Assembly: GCF_003945345.1 (NCBI RefSeq)
Contig: NZ_AP019308.1
Location: forward strand, 3,472,001 to 3,536,000
Source: Paenibacillus baekrokdamisoli
Lineage (GTDB): Bacteria > Bacillota > Bacilli > Paenibacillales > Paenibacillaceae
DNA: 64,000 bases
Reading direction: 5' to 3'
Below the pieces are notes generated by a model. The model was not told where the DNA came from. It did no database searches and was given only the letters and a program-made list of their open reading frames with translations. Position numbers and translations under genes: made by a program. This document shows, one piece after another, positions 34,649-42,564 of this stretch; position 1 is the stretch's first letter, and the number at the start of each line of letters is the position of its first letter.

Positions 34649-35974
34649 TTATTGCAGTGAAGTCTTAAGTGTCGTAGTCACAAGCGGCGTAGCTACTTGG
34701 TAAGACGGGTCGACATAATCCCCATTTTGAAAGGATCCATCTGTCACTCGCATATTATCAATGTGTAAGTTAGCACCTGCCGTCACTGTGCCGCCAGCTA
34801 TGAGACGCCGTAAGTTAATCGTACCAACAATAGTATTGTCTTTAATTTCGATGCCGTTCACAGTAATTGTGGAGTCATCGCTAAGTTGGAACAAGGCCAC
34901 TGTGTTAGAGAGTGATTTGGAGAATGTAGAGAAGGTTAACGATAAGCCTCGAATGTTCAAACTTGAGTGATAGTTGGTTTTAACGATGGAAGAGATATTT
35001 CCTTTAGGCACAAACCCTTCGATATGAATATTATCGATAATGAAATTGGGTGCATCGACAGCTTCAATTGCAGTGGTATAAATACCATGTTCAATGTTAA
35101 TTTGACGCAATTGTTCATTGGAGGTCGTTTGGAAGTACATGCCCCAAGTAGCAGTGAGCTTTGTTTTCTGCTCCACATTGTCCCAGTTCATACCGTGGAT
35201 ATTCGACCATATATTTCCGGTATTTGATCCACGAATGTAAGACATGGAGTGACTAAATGCGCTAATTGTAATATCACGAAGACTCGTGGAGAATACGTAA
35301 TTCCCCTTACCCGCAGTCAGAGACTCTCCACAATATAAACCAGATGTCACATTTTTGATTTCCAGCCGTTCGAGTACACTACCATAACCTACTCGCTGCA
35401 AATTCACGCCAACACCTTGAGGAACTTTTTGACTAAGCGCTGAACGATCCGCATGCTGAAGAGTCATATCGGCAAGGTAGCTATACACTTCGCCAGTAAT
35501 AACAACTGCCTCACTTGCCGTATGTTGAACAAGTATGGTTCGATCCACACCAGCACCAATGACACGACGACTACGAAAGTCAGGTGCTTTAGTAAGCTTA
35601 TAAACTCCTTTTGGAAAATACAAAGCACCTAGATAACCAGCTGCTTCAATAGCTCGATTAATTGCAGCTGTGTCATCCGTAACCCCATCGCCTTTAGCAT
35701 TGTAAGGGGAAAGTTGCACATTAATACCCGATTGTCGTTGTAAATTAACCATGTCCGAGTCGTTCACTCCCACGGCTTGTTCTCCCTTCTGACTGTTCCT
35801 CCCTGTATTATTATCTTGAATATTAAAGTTGTTTGGAAGAAAACTGATGCTTTTCTTGTAGCTGGAGTTGTGGGATGAGCTGACTAGAACTAAAACAACA
35901 ATAAGCGCAATAAATAAACGCGTTTTCTCCAGCCCGTCCTTAATCGGTACGTCCCCATTTCCATGAGTCTTCAA
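34649..35974 (-). CDS. Membrane-anchored right-handed beta-helix protein (pectate-lyase-3 / GH28-55-like)
   Basis: About 441 residues. An N-terminal signal-anchor (LFIALIVVLVLVSSSH) precedes a beta-helix domain that opens with the family motif SPYNAKGDGVTDDTAAINRAIEAAGYLGALYFPKGVYKL. Repeated coils follow (ADMTLQHADRSA, VLERLEIKNVTSGLYCGESL, LRDITISAFSHSMSYIRGS, IDNIHIEGFVP). Such proteins cleave or bind polysaccharides at the cell surface. The start is uncertain: TTG 35974 has GGGAG 8 nt upstream, ATG 35989 and TTG 36052 do not. It is convergent with the second Wzy-like gene. It may process that glycan; catalytic residues cannot be assigned. Confidence 0.75.
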   Translation of the reverse strand: MKTHGNGDVPIKDGLEKTRLFIALIVVLVLVSSSHNSSYKKSISFLPNNFNIQDNNTGRNSQKGEQAVGVNDSDMVNLQRQSGINVQLSPYNAKGDGVTDDTAAINRAIEAAGYLGALYFPKGVYKLTKAPDFRSRRVIGAGVDRTILVQHTASEAVVITGEVYSYLADMTLQHADRSALSQKVPQGVGVNLQRVGYGSVLERLEIKNVTSGLYCGESLTAGKGNYVFSTSLRDITISAFSHSMSYIRGSNTGNIWSNIHGMNWDNVEQKTKLTATWGMYFQTTSNEQLRQINIEHGIYTTAIEAVDAPNFIIDNIHIEGFVPKGNISSIVKTNYHSSLNIRGLSLTFSTFSKSLSNTVALFQLSDDSTITVNGIEIKDNTIVGTINLRRLIAGGTVTAGANLHIDNMRVTDGSFQNGDYVDPSYQVATPLVTTTLKTSLQ

Positions 35975-36439
35975 AGAGTGCACTCCCATACAATTAATTA
36001 TACGCGTCTCAACCAAAAACGTGCTAGACGGTACAGAATAATTATCCTTCAAGAAGTGTTGGGTAACGAGAGGATTACCGATTATTTACTTAGTCAAAAA
36101 GCACCATTTTCATGCATTATTTTCAAATATTCCACTTTCTTTGTCGATATACAGCTCATCGATCTGTCCATTTCTCATTTACACGTTCCAATATATTGGG
36201 TTGATCAATTCGCTTATTTCTTACAGTATTTTTCAAGAGGAATGACTCTTTATCTCTTCAGAAAAGAAGTCAAACTAACCAGTATCTTTGCTATTTCGTC
36301 TCTTATACTTCTGATAATAACAGGATGGTTTGGATACCTACATGAAGGACTTATCATTTTGTTCATATTTAATCATTTATCTCTCTTTTGGAACCAAAAT
36401 AAATTTCAATACATCTAATCCATGGCAATGGCTCTAATT
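35975..36439. other. AT-rich spacer with a doubtful membrane-protein ORF
   Basis: On the plus strand an open frame runs to 36418 and contains a hydrophobic part (LTSIFAISSLILLIITGWFGY). A possible ATG at 36242 is directly against AGAGG, with no spacing. It could be a remnant of a polysaccharide membrane protein or a product of AT-rich sequence. I do not claim a gene. Confidence 0.3.
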
Positions 36440-36832
36440 CTAAAGCTTATATTCCTTCTCCAGCCCTTCAAGCTGCCCCAAGCCACGCTCAGCCCATCGC
36501 TTCAATCGGTCAAGCGCTGCAATATCCGCGGCCAATGCTTGCTTCAAGGATTCCTTATACTCAGGAACCTCCCCATGAAAAGGTTCCATGTCCGAAGCGA
36601 GGATGTTCGTCTTTTCTGTAAAGCTAAGCGCCCGACGTTCATGAAACATCGGTACATCGGGATTGTACGGATTATGTAAATCACCTTGTTCAGGATGCTT
36701 GCGAACAGCTAATACTTTGACAAGTGATCGGGGGGAGCCTGCTTCTACCACTTCACCTACATATTCGCCTGTTTTATAAGTAATGACGACAAGCGTACCC
36801 GGCTCCGGGGAGAATTTCTGGTTAGATTGCAT
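36440..36832 (-). CDS. kapB: Kinase-associated protein KapB
   Basis: 130 residues. It matches the KapB family: a beta-barrel-like start (GTLVVITYKTGEYVGEVVEAGSPRSLVKVLAVRKHPEQGDLHNPYNPDVPMFHERRALSFTEKTNI) and a helical end (YKESLKQALAADIAALDRLKRWAERGLGQLEGLEKEYKL). In Bacillus KapB promotes KinB-dependent activation of the Spo0 phosphorelay, so a sporulation-linked role is likely. It has no lipobox here, so it would be cytoplasmic. GAGG lies 9 nt before the ATG. It is divergent from the diacylglycerol glycosyltransferase gene. Confidence 0.9.
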   Translation of the reverse strand: MQSNQKFSPEPGTLVVITYKTGEYVGEVVEAGSPRSLVKVLAVRKHPEQGDLHNPYNPDVPMFHERRALSFTEKTNILASDMEPFHGEVPEYKESLKQALAADIAALDRLKRWAERGLGQLEGLEKEYKL

Positions 36833-37043
36833 CTGTTTTGACCTCCTATTTTTTTCAATTCAACTGATTTCCCTAAATTTTAGCATAAATTAATGATACA
36901 TTCACATCCAAGTCTCCATTCCAATCTTGTGTTGCAGAGCTTTGCATCGTAATATGGTAATAAGACTTTAATAATAGAAGATGAACTCGCTGAATCGCCA
37001 ACCGAAACTTCGAGTGCAATTCCAGAGTTGGAAAGAAAAGTAG

Positions 37044-38168
37044 GTGAGAAGATTGCGTAAAAAAAGAGTGCTTTTGCTTTCAGAGGGTTTTGGCTCCGGA
37101 CATACACAAGCTGCATACGCACTTGCCGTTGGCCTACGCGCGCTCAATCCAAACATTCAAGCCCGAGTCATTGAACTAGGTAACTTTCTAAATCCAGTTA
37201 TTGGTCCTTTAATTGTTTCTGCTTATCGTAAGACAGTTAGCACACAGCCTAAGCTGGTAGGCATGGTATACCGTAGACAATATAAAAAATCGCTCAATCG
37301 CTTCACCCAGCTTGCCCTGCATCGCCTATTTTATAATCATATCTCACAGGTTATCTCGCAGCTGAAGCCGGATTTAATCGTCTGTACACATCCCGTCCCA
37401 AACGCAGTCGTATCTCGTTTGAAGCGGCTTGGGCTTCCTGTTCCCTTATATACGCTGATTACCGATTATGATGCTCATGGGACTTGGACCAGCTCCGAAG
37501 TGACTAAATATTTGGTCTCCACCTCTCTGGTTAAGAAGAAGCTAACGGATCGCGGCATTCTTGGCAGCAAAATCGAAGTAACCGGCATTCCCGTGCATCC
37601 GAACTTCTGGCAAACGCATGACAGAGTGGAGCTGCAGGCACAATTTGGTCTGAAGCCATTGCCAACGGTCCTTATTATGGGCGGCGGTTGGGGTATCATG
37701 TACAGTGACAATTTACTTGAGTATATGACACGCTATCGTGAGGACATACAGCTTATTTACTGTGTAGGCAACAACGATAAATCACGGGAGAAAATGCTCG
37801 CCGATCCCCAGTATCAGCATCCCAATATTAAGGTGCTGGGATTTACTAAAGAAATCAGCAAGCTTATGGATGTCTCCGATCTGCTTATTACCAAGCCGGG
37901 CGGTATGACCTGTACCGAAGGCCTTAGCAAAGGTATACCAATGTTGTTCTACGAGCCGATTCCTGGTCAAGAAGAAGAGAACTGTGAATACTTCATAGCA
38001 AGCGGCTTTGGCGAAATGCTGATCTCCACTGAAACCATCGATAAATGGTTCAAGCTCATTCTTGAGCCTTATGCTTCCGTGCAATTTAGGAACAGTCTGA
38101 TGACCAAGCGCAATCAGCAATATAACCCTATGCAATGTTCACGCGCCGTCCTGCAACTGATGCAGTGA
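37044..38168 (+). CDS. MGDG synthase/UgtP-family diacylglycerol glycosyltransferase (GT28)
   Basis: 374 residues. The N-terminal MGDG_synth domain has LLLSEGFGSGHTQAAYALAVGL, and the middle has CTHPVPNAVVSRL and VTGIPVHPNFW. The GT28 C-terminal domain has TVLIMGGGWG, VLGFTKEISKLMDVSDLLITKPGGMTCTEGLSKGIPMLFYEPIPGQEEEN. It is expected to glycosylate diacylglycerol for membrane glycolipid and lipoteichoic acid anchors. The start is GTG 37044 (GGAAAG 8 nt upstream) or TTG 37053. The end of the gene overlaps its own terminator. Confidence 0.88.
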   Translation: MRRLRKKRVLLLSEGFGSGHTQAAYALAVGLRALNPNIQARVIELGNFLNPVIGPLIVSAYRKTVSTQPKLVGMVYRRQYKKSLNRFTQLALHRLFYNHISQVISQLKPDLIVCTHPVPNAVVSRLKRLGLPVPLYTLITDYDAHGTWTSSEVTKYLVSTSLVKKKLTDRGILGSKIEVTGIPVHPNFWQTHDRVELQAQFGLKPLPTVLIMGGGWGIMYSDNLLEYMTRYREDIQLIYCVGNNDKSREKMLADPQYQHPNIKVLGFTKEISKLMDVSDLLITKPGGMTCTEGLSKGIPMLFYEPIPGQEEENCEYFIASGFGEMLISTETIDKWFKLILEPYASVQFRNSLMTKRNQQYNPMQCSRAVLQLMQ

Positions 38169-38179
38169 CGGTTTTTTTT
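38147..38179 (+). terminator. Terminator overlapping the 3' end of the GT28 gene
   Basis: CGTCCTGCA pairs with TGCAGTGACG (one bulge) around loop ACTGA, followed by T8 (38172-38179). The stem includes the stop codon region of the preceding gene. Confidence 0.75.
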
Positions 38180-38257
38180 ACCCGCAATCCTCTTCACCCT
38201 GCATAGGGCCTTTCTACTCTGGGTAAACATAGGTAGACATTTAAGGAGGCGTAAGAG

Positions 38258-39673
38258 ATGAGAGACCAGCCGTTAGATGGAAAAACGGTCATATTACGTA
38301 TTGAGCTCGATACGAAGCAAACCCTTTTTGGTACCGCTGCAACTGCCATTGAAAGTGCCGGCGGCGATATTATCGCTATCGATGTCATTCAGACAAGTCG
38401 AGACCGTACCGTACGAGACTTAACCGTCAAGGTTCGGGAAGCCGAAACAACCAATAAGATAGCAAAGGCATTCGAATCGCTCCCAGGTATCCGCCTGGTT
38501 AACGTCTCAGACCGTACCTTTCTACTCCATCTCGGAGGTAAAATAACGATTCAACCTAAGACACCCATTCAGAACCGGGATGATTTATCCCGTGTCTATA
38601 CGCCTGAGGTAGCTAGAGTATGCACCGCCATCCATGAAGATCCATCCAAGGCCTTCACTTTAACGATCAAACGTAATTGTGTGGCAGTCGTATCGGATGG
38701 CAGCGCTGTACTCGGCCTCGGCAACATCGGTCCCTTCGCAGCTATGCCTGTTATGGAAGGAAAGGCCATGCTATTTAAACAATTTGCTGATGTGGATGCT
38801 TTCCCAATCTGCTTGGATACTCAGGATACTGAAGGTATTATTGCTGCGGTCAAAGCAATCGCTCCAGGCTTCGGCGGTATTAATCTAGAGGACATCTCCT
38901 CCCCTCGCTGCTTTGAGATCGAACAGCGCCTTCGAGAGGAGCTGGATATTCCAGTCTTTCATGATGACCAGCACGGGACTGCTGTCGTTCTCTATGCTGC
39001 CTTGCTCAATGCGCTGAAGCTAACCGATCGCCGGATCGAAGATGCTCGCATCGTCATTTGTGGAATTGGAGCTGCTGGTACTGCCTGCACGAAAATGCTG
39101 CTTGCTGGTGGTGCTCGCCATGTTATCGGAGTGGATCGGGAAGGCATATTGACACGCGACAAGCATTATCCTAATGGGATGTGGCAATGGTACGCGGAGC
39201 ATACGAATGAGGAACGGTTATATGGCGGACTTACGGAAGCTCTGCAGAATGCTGATGTCTTCATTGGACTTTCCGCTGGCGGCATACTGAAGCGAGATTA
39301 TATCCTCACGATGGCTGAGCAGCCTATTGTGTTCGCAATGGCCAATCCAGAACCCGAGATTCGTCCTGAAGAAGCCGAGGATATTGTTGCGGTCTTCGCG
39401 ACGGGAAGATCGGATTATCCGAATCAAATTAATAATGTTCTCTGCTTTCCTGGCATATTCCGAGGTGCGCTCGATTGTCGCGCCTCCGTTATCAATGAGG
39501 AGATGAAGCTGGCAGCAGCTGAAGCAATCGCAGCCGTCATAAGCGCTGATGAGCTAAGCCCGCTCTATATTGTGCCTAGCGTATTCAATCAACGTGTCGT
39601 GGAAGAGGTTCGCCGTAGAGTCGTACAGGCCGCCATACAGAGCGGCGTTGCCCGTCGACAGCCGAGAGAGTAA
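38258..39673 (+). CDS. NAD(P)-dependent malic enzyme with N-terminal ACT domain
   Basis: 471 residues. Residues 8-80 form an ACT regulatory domain ([35 protein letters not shown]). The malic domain follows ([81 protein letters not shown]). The NAD-binding domain has [21 protein letters not shown] and [16 protein letters not shown]. It converts malate to pyruvate. ATG is 8 nt after AAGGAGG. A terminator follows directly. Confidence 0.95.
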   Translation: MRDQPLDGKTVILRIELDTKQTLFGTAATAIESAGGDIIAIDVIQTSRDRTVRDLTVKVREAETTNKIAKAFESLPGIRLVNVSDRTFLLHLGGKITIQPKTPIQNRDDLSRVYTPEVARVCTAIHEDPSKAFTLTIKRNCVAVVSDGSAVLGLGNIGPFAAMPVMEGKAMLFKQFADVDAFPICLDTQDTEGIIAAVKAIAPGFGGINLEDISSPRCFEIEQRLREELDIPVFHDDQHGTAVVLYAALLNALKLTDRRIEDARIVICGIGAAGTACTKMLLAGGARHVIGVDREGILTRDKHYPNGMWQWYAEHTNEERLYGGLTEALQNADVFIGLSAGGILKRDYILTMAEQPIVFAMANPEPEIRPEEAEDIVAVFATGRSDYPNQINNVLCFPGIFRGALDCRASVINEEMKLAAAEAIAAVISADELSPLYIVPSVFNQRVVEEVRRRVVQAAIQSGVARRQPRE

Positions 39674-39697
39674 GCAGGGTTTACATCCTAATTGAAT

Positions 39698-39741
39698 AAA
39701 AACCAGTCCAAACACGGAAATAACGTGTTGGGCTGGTTTTT
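39698..39741. terminator. Terminator after malic enzyme gene
   Basis: AAAAACCAGTCCAAACACG (39698-39716) pairs with CGTGTTGGGCTGGTTTTT (39724-39741), ending in a T-run on the plus strand. Confidence 0.88.
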
Positions 39742-39776
39742 GTTTATTCCGCTAAATATTAGTCAGGACTACTGTT

Positions 39777-40001
39777 CTACAAAGCGCTTCCTCCAAATAA
39801 GAAGCGGTACTCCCAGTGTGTACCGGTAATATCATTCGTACGAACGCCGCCCGACTCTGTCGAGTAGGTATGCAGCACTTGTCCATTGCCCAAGTAAATC
39901 CCAACGTGGGAAATGACAGCTTTATCTTTGTTGATGTTCGCATACGACGATGCTTTGGTACCTGCGTAGTTCGTGAAGAACATCAAGCTAAGTACCAATG
40001 A
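39777..40001 (-). pseudogene. 5'-truncated NlpC/P60 peptidoglycan hydrolase
   Basis: The minus strand encodes about 70 residues of the C-terminal half of an NlpC/P60 (C40) domain: LMFFTNYAGTKASSYANINKDKAVISHVGIYLGNGQVLHTYSTESGGVRTNDITGTHWEYRFLFGG. The catalytic His (SHVGIYLG) and the following residues are present. The N-terminal half with the catalytic Cys and any signal peptide is missing. Upstream sequence does not continue the domain. It is therefore a remnant of a secreted endopeptidase gene; a terminator-like hairpin lies immediately before it. Confidence 0.75.
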
Positions 40002-40020
40002 GTCACTAGGAAGACAGCAC

Positions 40021-40046
40021 AAAAAAGACGTCTCTCATAAGACGTC
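40021..40046 (-). terminator. Terminator-like hairpin on minus strand
   Basis: On the minus strand GACGTCT pairs with AGACGTC (40026-40046) and is followed by T6 (40021-40026). It lies at the 5' break point of the NlpC/P60 remnant, about 250 bp downstream of the KTSC-like gene. Confidence 0.6.
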
Positions 40047-40293
40047 CCTTGTTTGCGAGCTATTTAAGCCTTCTATATACAAGCATTGCGGCCTCGATTT
40101 CTTTTGAGAAATGCTCGACTTTATTGTCCCGATTCTATGACTTAAGTACTATTTTATAGGATAGCCTTCACAGTCTGGTAAGTTACACCAATGTTTACCT
40201 ATCCAAACGAAATCTCCACCTTAGGAATAATAAAAAGTCGTGAATGAAGGAATGTTCATCTTAAATTAATTAGAAGTTGTTCTTTAACGTTAC

Positions 40294-40545
40294 CTAGATG
40301 TCTTGCACTGCGGGCGCTCCCATCTCGGGAACAACGACACCCAATACATCATCTGTTTGACCCTTTTGTGTTACTTCCATTAGAGTATCATACCGATTCG
40401 CCGAATGAAGGATAGACTGGTAATCACTTTGATGAACAGACGGAACAACGACAATTTCTCCAGTGTGATAGTACAATTGCAAGGTTGACTCCGTCTCATC
40501 ATAGGAACAGAATGATATTTGTTTGGATTCCACAGGTAAGAGCAA
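40294..40545 (-). CDS. Small protein with KTSC-like domain
   Basis: 83 residues. The segment SKQISFCSYDETESTLQLYYHTGEIVVVPSVHQSDYQSILHSANRYDTLMEV fits the KTSC pattern (strand, turn, strand, then a helix with an aromatic and ASxG-like end). KTSC proteins are poorly understood. The start is TTG 40545, 7 nt after GGAGG; the GTG at 40572 has the ribosome site inside its reading. It probably stands alone. Family assignment is moderate. Confidence 0.6.
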   Translation of the reverse strand: MLLPVESKQISFCSYDETESTLQLYYHTGEIVVVPSVHQSDYQSILHSANRYDTLMEVTQKGQTDDVLGVVVPEMGAPAVQDI

Positions 40546-40712
40546 ATAAACGCCTCCTTTTTTATTAAGCACGATTAGAGTTCTTTGGGTAACAATGAGA
40601 GCAACAATCTCTGGGCTCTCCTATATATACCCCCTACATGACGGTTGCAACACTAAAATAAAAAAAATATTTTGCGACATCTGCAGAAAAAATGAAGCGG
40701 CCTCTCCCCGGC

Positions 40713-41729
40713 TTATGTATGAGCTCCTGTGCCCTCAATTAAATAATTAAATGCTTGCTCATACAACCAATGCCCGTAATCATTCGGATGGTTAATATTG
40801 TTAAGCAGCAGGCTTTCTGGCGTTTTACCTGCATTCAATTCAATTTTCCATATCTCATTAACGTCTGCAACACCGATTTTATACTCCACTCCCAAGCGAC
40901 GAAGAACCTGGGCAAATTCACCTACTTGACCGCTTGTGTGCTTCCATAATGGATTCGGCTCGCAAGGAGTAACCAACACGATATCCGTTTCACCGTTTCG
41001 AAGGGTCGCTTCAATAATATTTCGTATATTTTGCTCATAGTCATGGAGCGGTACAGCCACTTTCCCCTCAAATAGGTTCTGGTCATTCATGCCGTACCCT
41101 ATTGTCAGCAGATCCGGATGATTAGCCACAACATCTTGCTCTACACGAGCTGATCCTCCAGTACTCGTCTCTCCTCCGATCGCTTTATTCACAACACGAA
41201 CGTTCCCTGCTGGACTTAAGGTCGAGAGACGATTGGCTAAACGCTGGAAATAAGCATACCGCTCTTCGCTTGCTTCTCCGCCTGTACTGATACTATCGCC
41301 ATAAACCACATAGACGGCTTCTTGTCCGGATTGAAGCTTATTGATCGTATTCTTCAAAAAATGACTAGCAGCATTGCCGAATCCAGCCTTTGCTGCATCC
41401 CTATCCAGCTCATACTCATAATCAATAAATACGGTGAAATTGCGGTTACTGTAATCATCAAACAGGGTATGATCAAAATTCACCTTTTCATATAACACAT
41501 GGTCAGACCAATCCAGAATGCTGCTTCCCTCCGCTCTAACGATAACTCCAGAATCGTAATCGACAATAAAATCTTTTCCTTCTACAAAAGCAACCGCATC
41601 AACATGCTCCGGATCCGTATGAGTTCTCAATTTCACGCTTCCTTTAATAATAGGACGATGCCGCAGCTGCTGCTTTTCCTGCCTAGTAAAAACAAGTGAC
41701 TCTGCCGTCTGCTTCACATTTTCGGACAT
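40713..41729 (-). CDS. SGNH/GDSL hydrolase (esterase family)
   Basis: 338 residues. An N-terminal beta-rich domain (residues 1-120, GSVKLRTHTDPEHVDAVAFVEGKDFIVDYDSGVIV) precedes an SGNH domain: VVYGDSISTGGEASEERYAYFQRLANRL (Ser), NKAIGGETSTGG (Gly), TIGYGMNDQNLF (Asn) and NINHPNDYGHWLYEQ (Asp/His). There is no signal peptide, so it is probably cytoplasmic. The substrate is unknown; relatives include carbohydrate acetylesterases. It is preceded by a copy of the dispersed hairpin repeat. Confidence 0.85.
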   Translation of the reverse strand: MSENVKQTAESLVFTRQEKQQLRHRPIIKGSVKLRTHTDPEHVDAVAFVEGKDFIVDYDSGVIVRAEGSSILDWSDHVLYEKVNFDHTLFDDYSNRNFTVFIDYEYELDRDAAKAGFGNAASHFLKNTINKLQSGQEAVYVVYGDSISTGGEASEERYAYFQRLANRLSTLSPAGNVRVVNKAIGGETSTGGSARVEQDVVANHPDLLTIGYGMNDQNLFEGKVAVPLHDYEQNIRNIIEATLRNGETDIVLVTPCEPNPLWKHTSGQVGEFAQVLRRLGVEYKIGVADVNEIWKIELNAGKTPESLLLNNINHPNDYGHWLYEQAFNYLIEGTGAHT

Positions 41730-41757
41730 TTAATGATCCCCTTTTCGTTTTTTTCCT

Positions 41758-41803
41758 CTGAAATAGAAGCAAAGTATGGAGAAACTTATACTTTCTTGTA
41801 TGT
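41758..41803. repeat. Dispersed hairpin repeat, copy 2
   Basis: Near-identical to the element at 31484-31532, sharing GCAAAGTAT and the AAACTTATACTTTCTT block. It is located just upstream of the SGNH hydrolase gene. Confidence 0.65.
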
Positions 41804-41884
41804 AAAAAAAACAGGCAGTCTACCTATGCATCCTACAGCACTGGTGACTACCTGCTCTCTGACCTTCTTAATCTCTTCTTCCTG

Positions 41885-42385
41885 CTATTGCCCATGCTGG
41901 TCTGTATAAGCATCAGAGCCTCCAGAGAACTCTGAACCGCAAACGTAGCAAATTTTGGTATTTAGCTCATTTTCAGTCTGGCATTTGCTGCAGATAACGC
42001 GTATTTCGCCAACGGTTGAATCTGGTCTTGGCTCCTGCGGAAGCTGTGTACCGCAATCTGGACAAAAGCGAGTATCCAGCGCGACCACTTTGCCACAGGT
42101 ACAGGTTTTCTCGAAGCGAATCATCTTAATTCGCTCTTCTAGCATTTGAATATCAGATTGCAGCTCATCCAGCTGCTGACAGCAGCTCATAACTTCATTC
42201 TCGGAATTCGCAACATTTCCCTCTTGATGAGAGCGATAGATAGACAACCCAATCTGGTGATAAACTTTGTCTTGATCCTTTTCTTTGCCAGAAATCTGTG
42301 ATTTTATCTTGGTGATCTCTACAGTCTGCGACGCTTTCTTTGCAGCATCGGATGCACCTTGTTTGATTTTATCTAAAAAGGACAT
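41885..42385 (-). CDS. Coiled-coil protein with C-terminal zinc ribbons
   Basis: 166 residues. An amphipathic helical start (MSFLDKIKQGASDAAKKASQTVEITKIKSQI) and a coiled coil (residues 30-95) are followed by two zinc-ribbon-like units: CTCGKVVALDTRFCPDCG and CSKCQTENELNTKICYVCG. This layout is common in small Firmicute proteins of unknown function, often linked to membranes or stress. GAGGAGG is 7 nt before the ATG. Confidence 0.75.
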   Translation of the reverse strand: MSFLDKIKQGASDAAKKASQTVEITKIKSQISGKEKDQDKVYHQIGLSIYRSHQEGNVANSENEVMSCCQQLDELQSDIQMLEERIKMIRFEKTCTCGKVVALDTRFCPDCGTQLPQEPRPDSTVGEIRVICSKCQTENELNTKICYVCGSEFSGGSDAYTDQHGQ

Positions 42386-42505
42386 CAGAATCGCCTCCTC
42401 TTTTCTAACCCAATCTAAGTTGCTCTATAAGTTTATCACAAACTAGGGGATAGGGTCACGCACGTGCCGCTCTTTTACCTTGATTCTATTCGCGTTTTAA
42501 ACAAA

Positions 42506-42552
42506 AGAGACTGGTACCCTCTAGTAAACTTCTACGTGAGGGAACAGTCTCT
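42506..42552. terminator. Terminator after ABC-F gene
   Basis: AGAGACTGGTACCCTC (42506-42521) pairs imperfectly with GAGGGAACAGTCTCT (42538-42552). On the minus strand TTTTGTTT follows. Confidence 0.8.
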
Positions 42553-42564
42553 GCTTCATTGTTA

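Noticed and set aside
36242-36418. Hydrophobic plus-strand ORF between the beta-helix gene and kapB
   Set aside because: The ATG directly touches AGAGG, the upstream part overlaps an opposing gene, and AT-rich DNA easily gives Phe/Leu/Ile-rich frames. Noted only as a doubtful spacer ORF.
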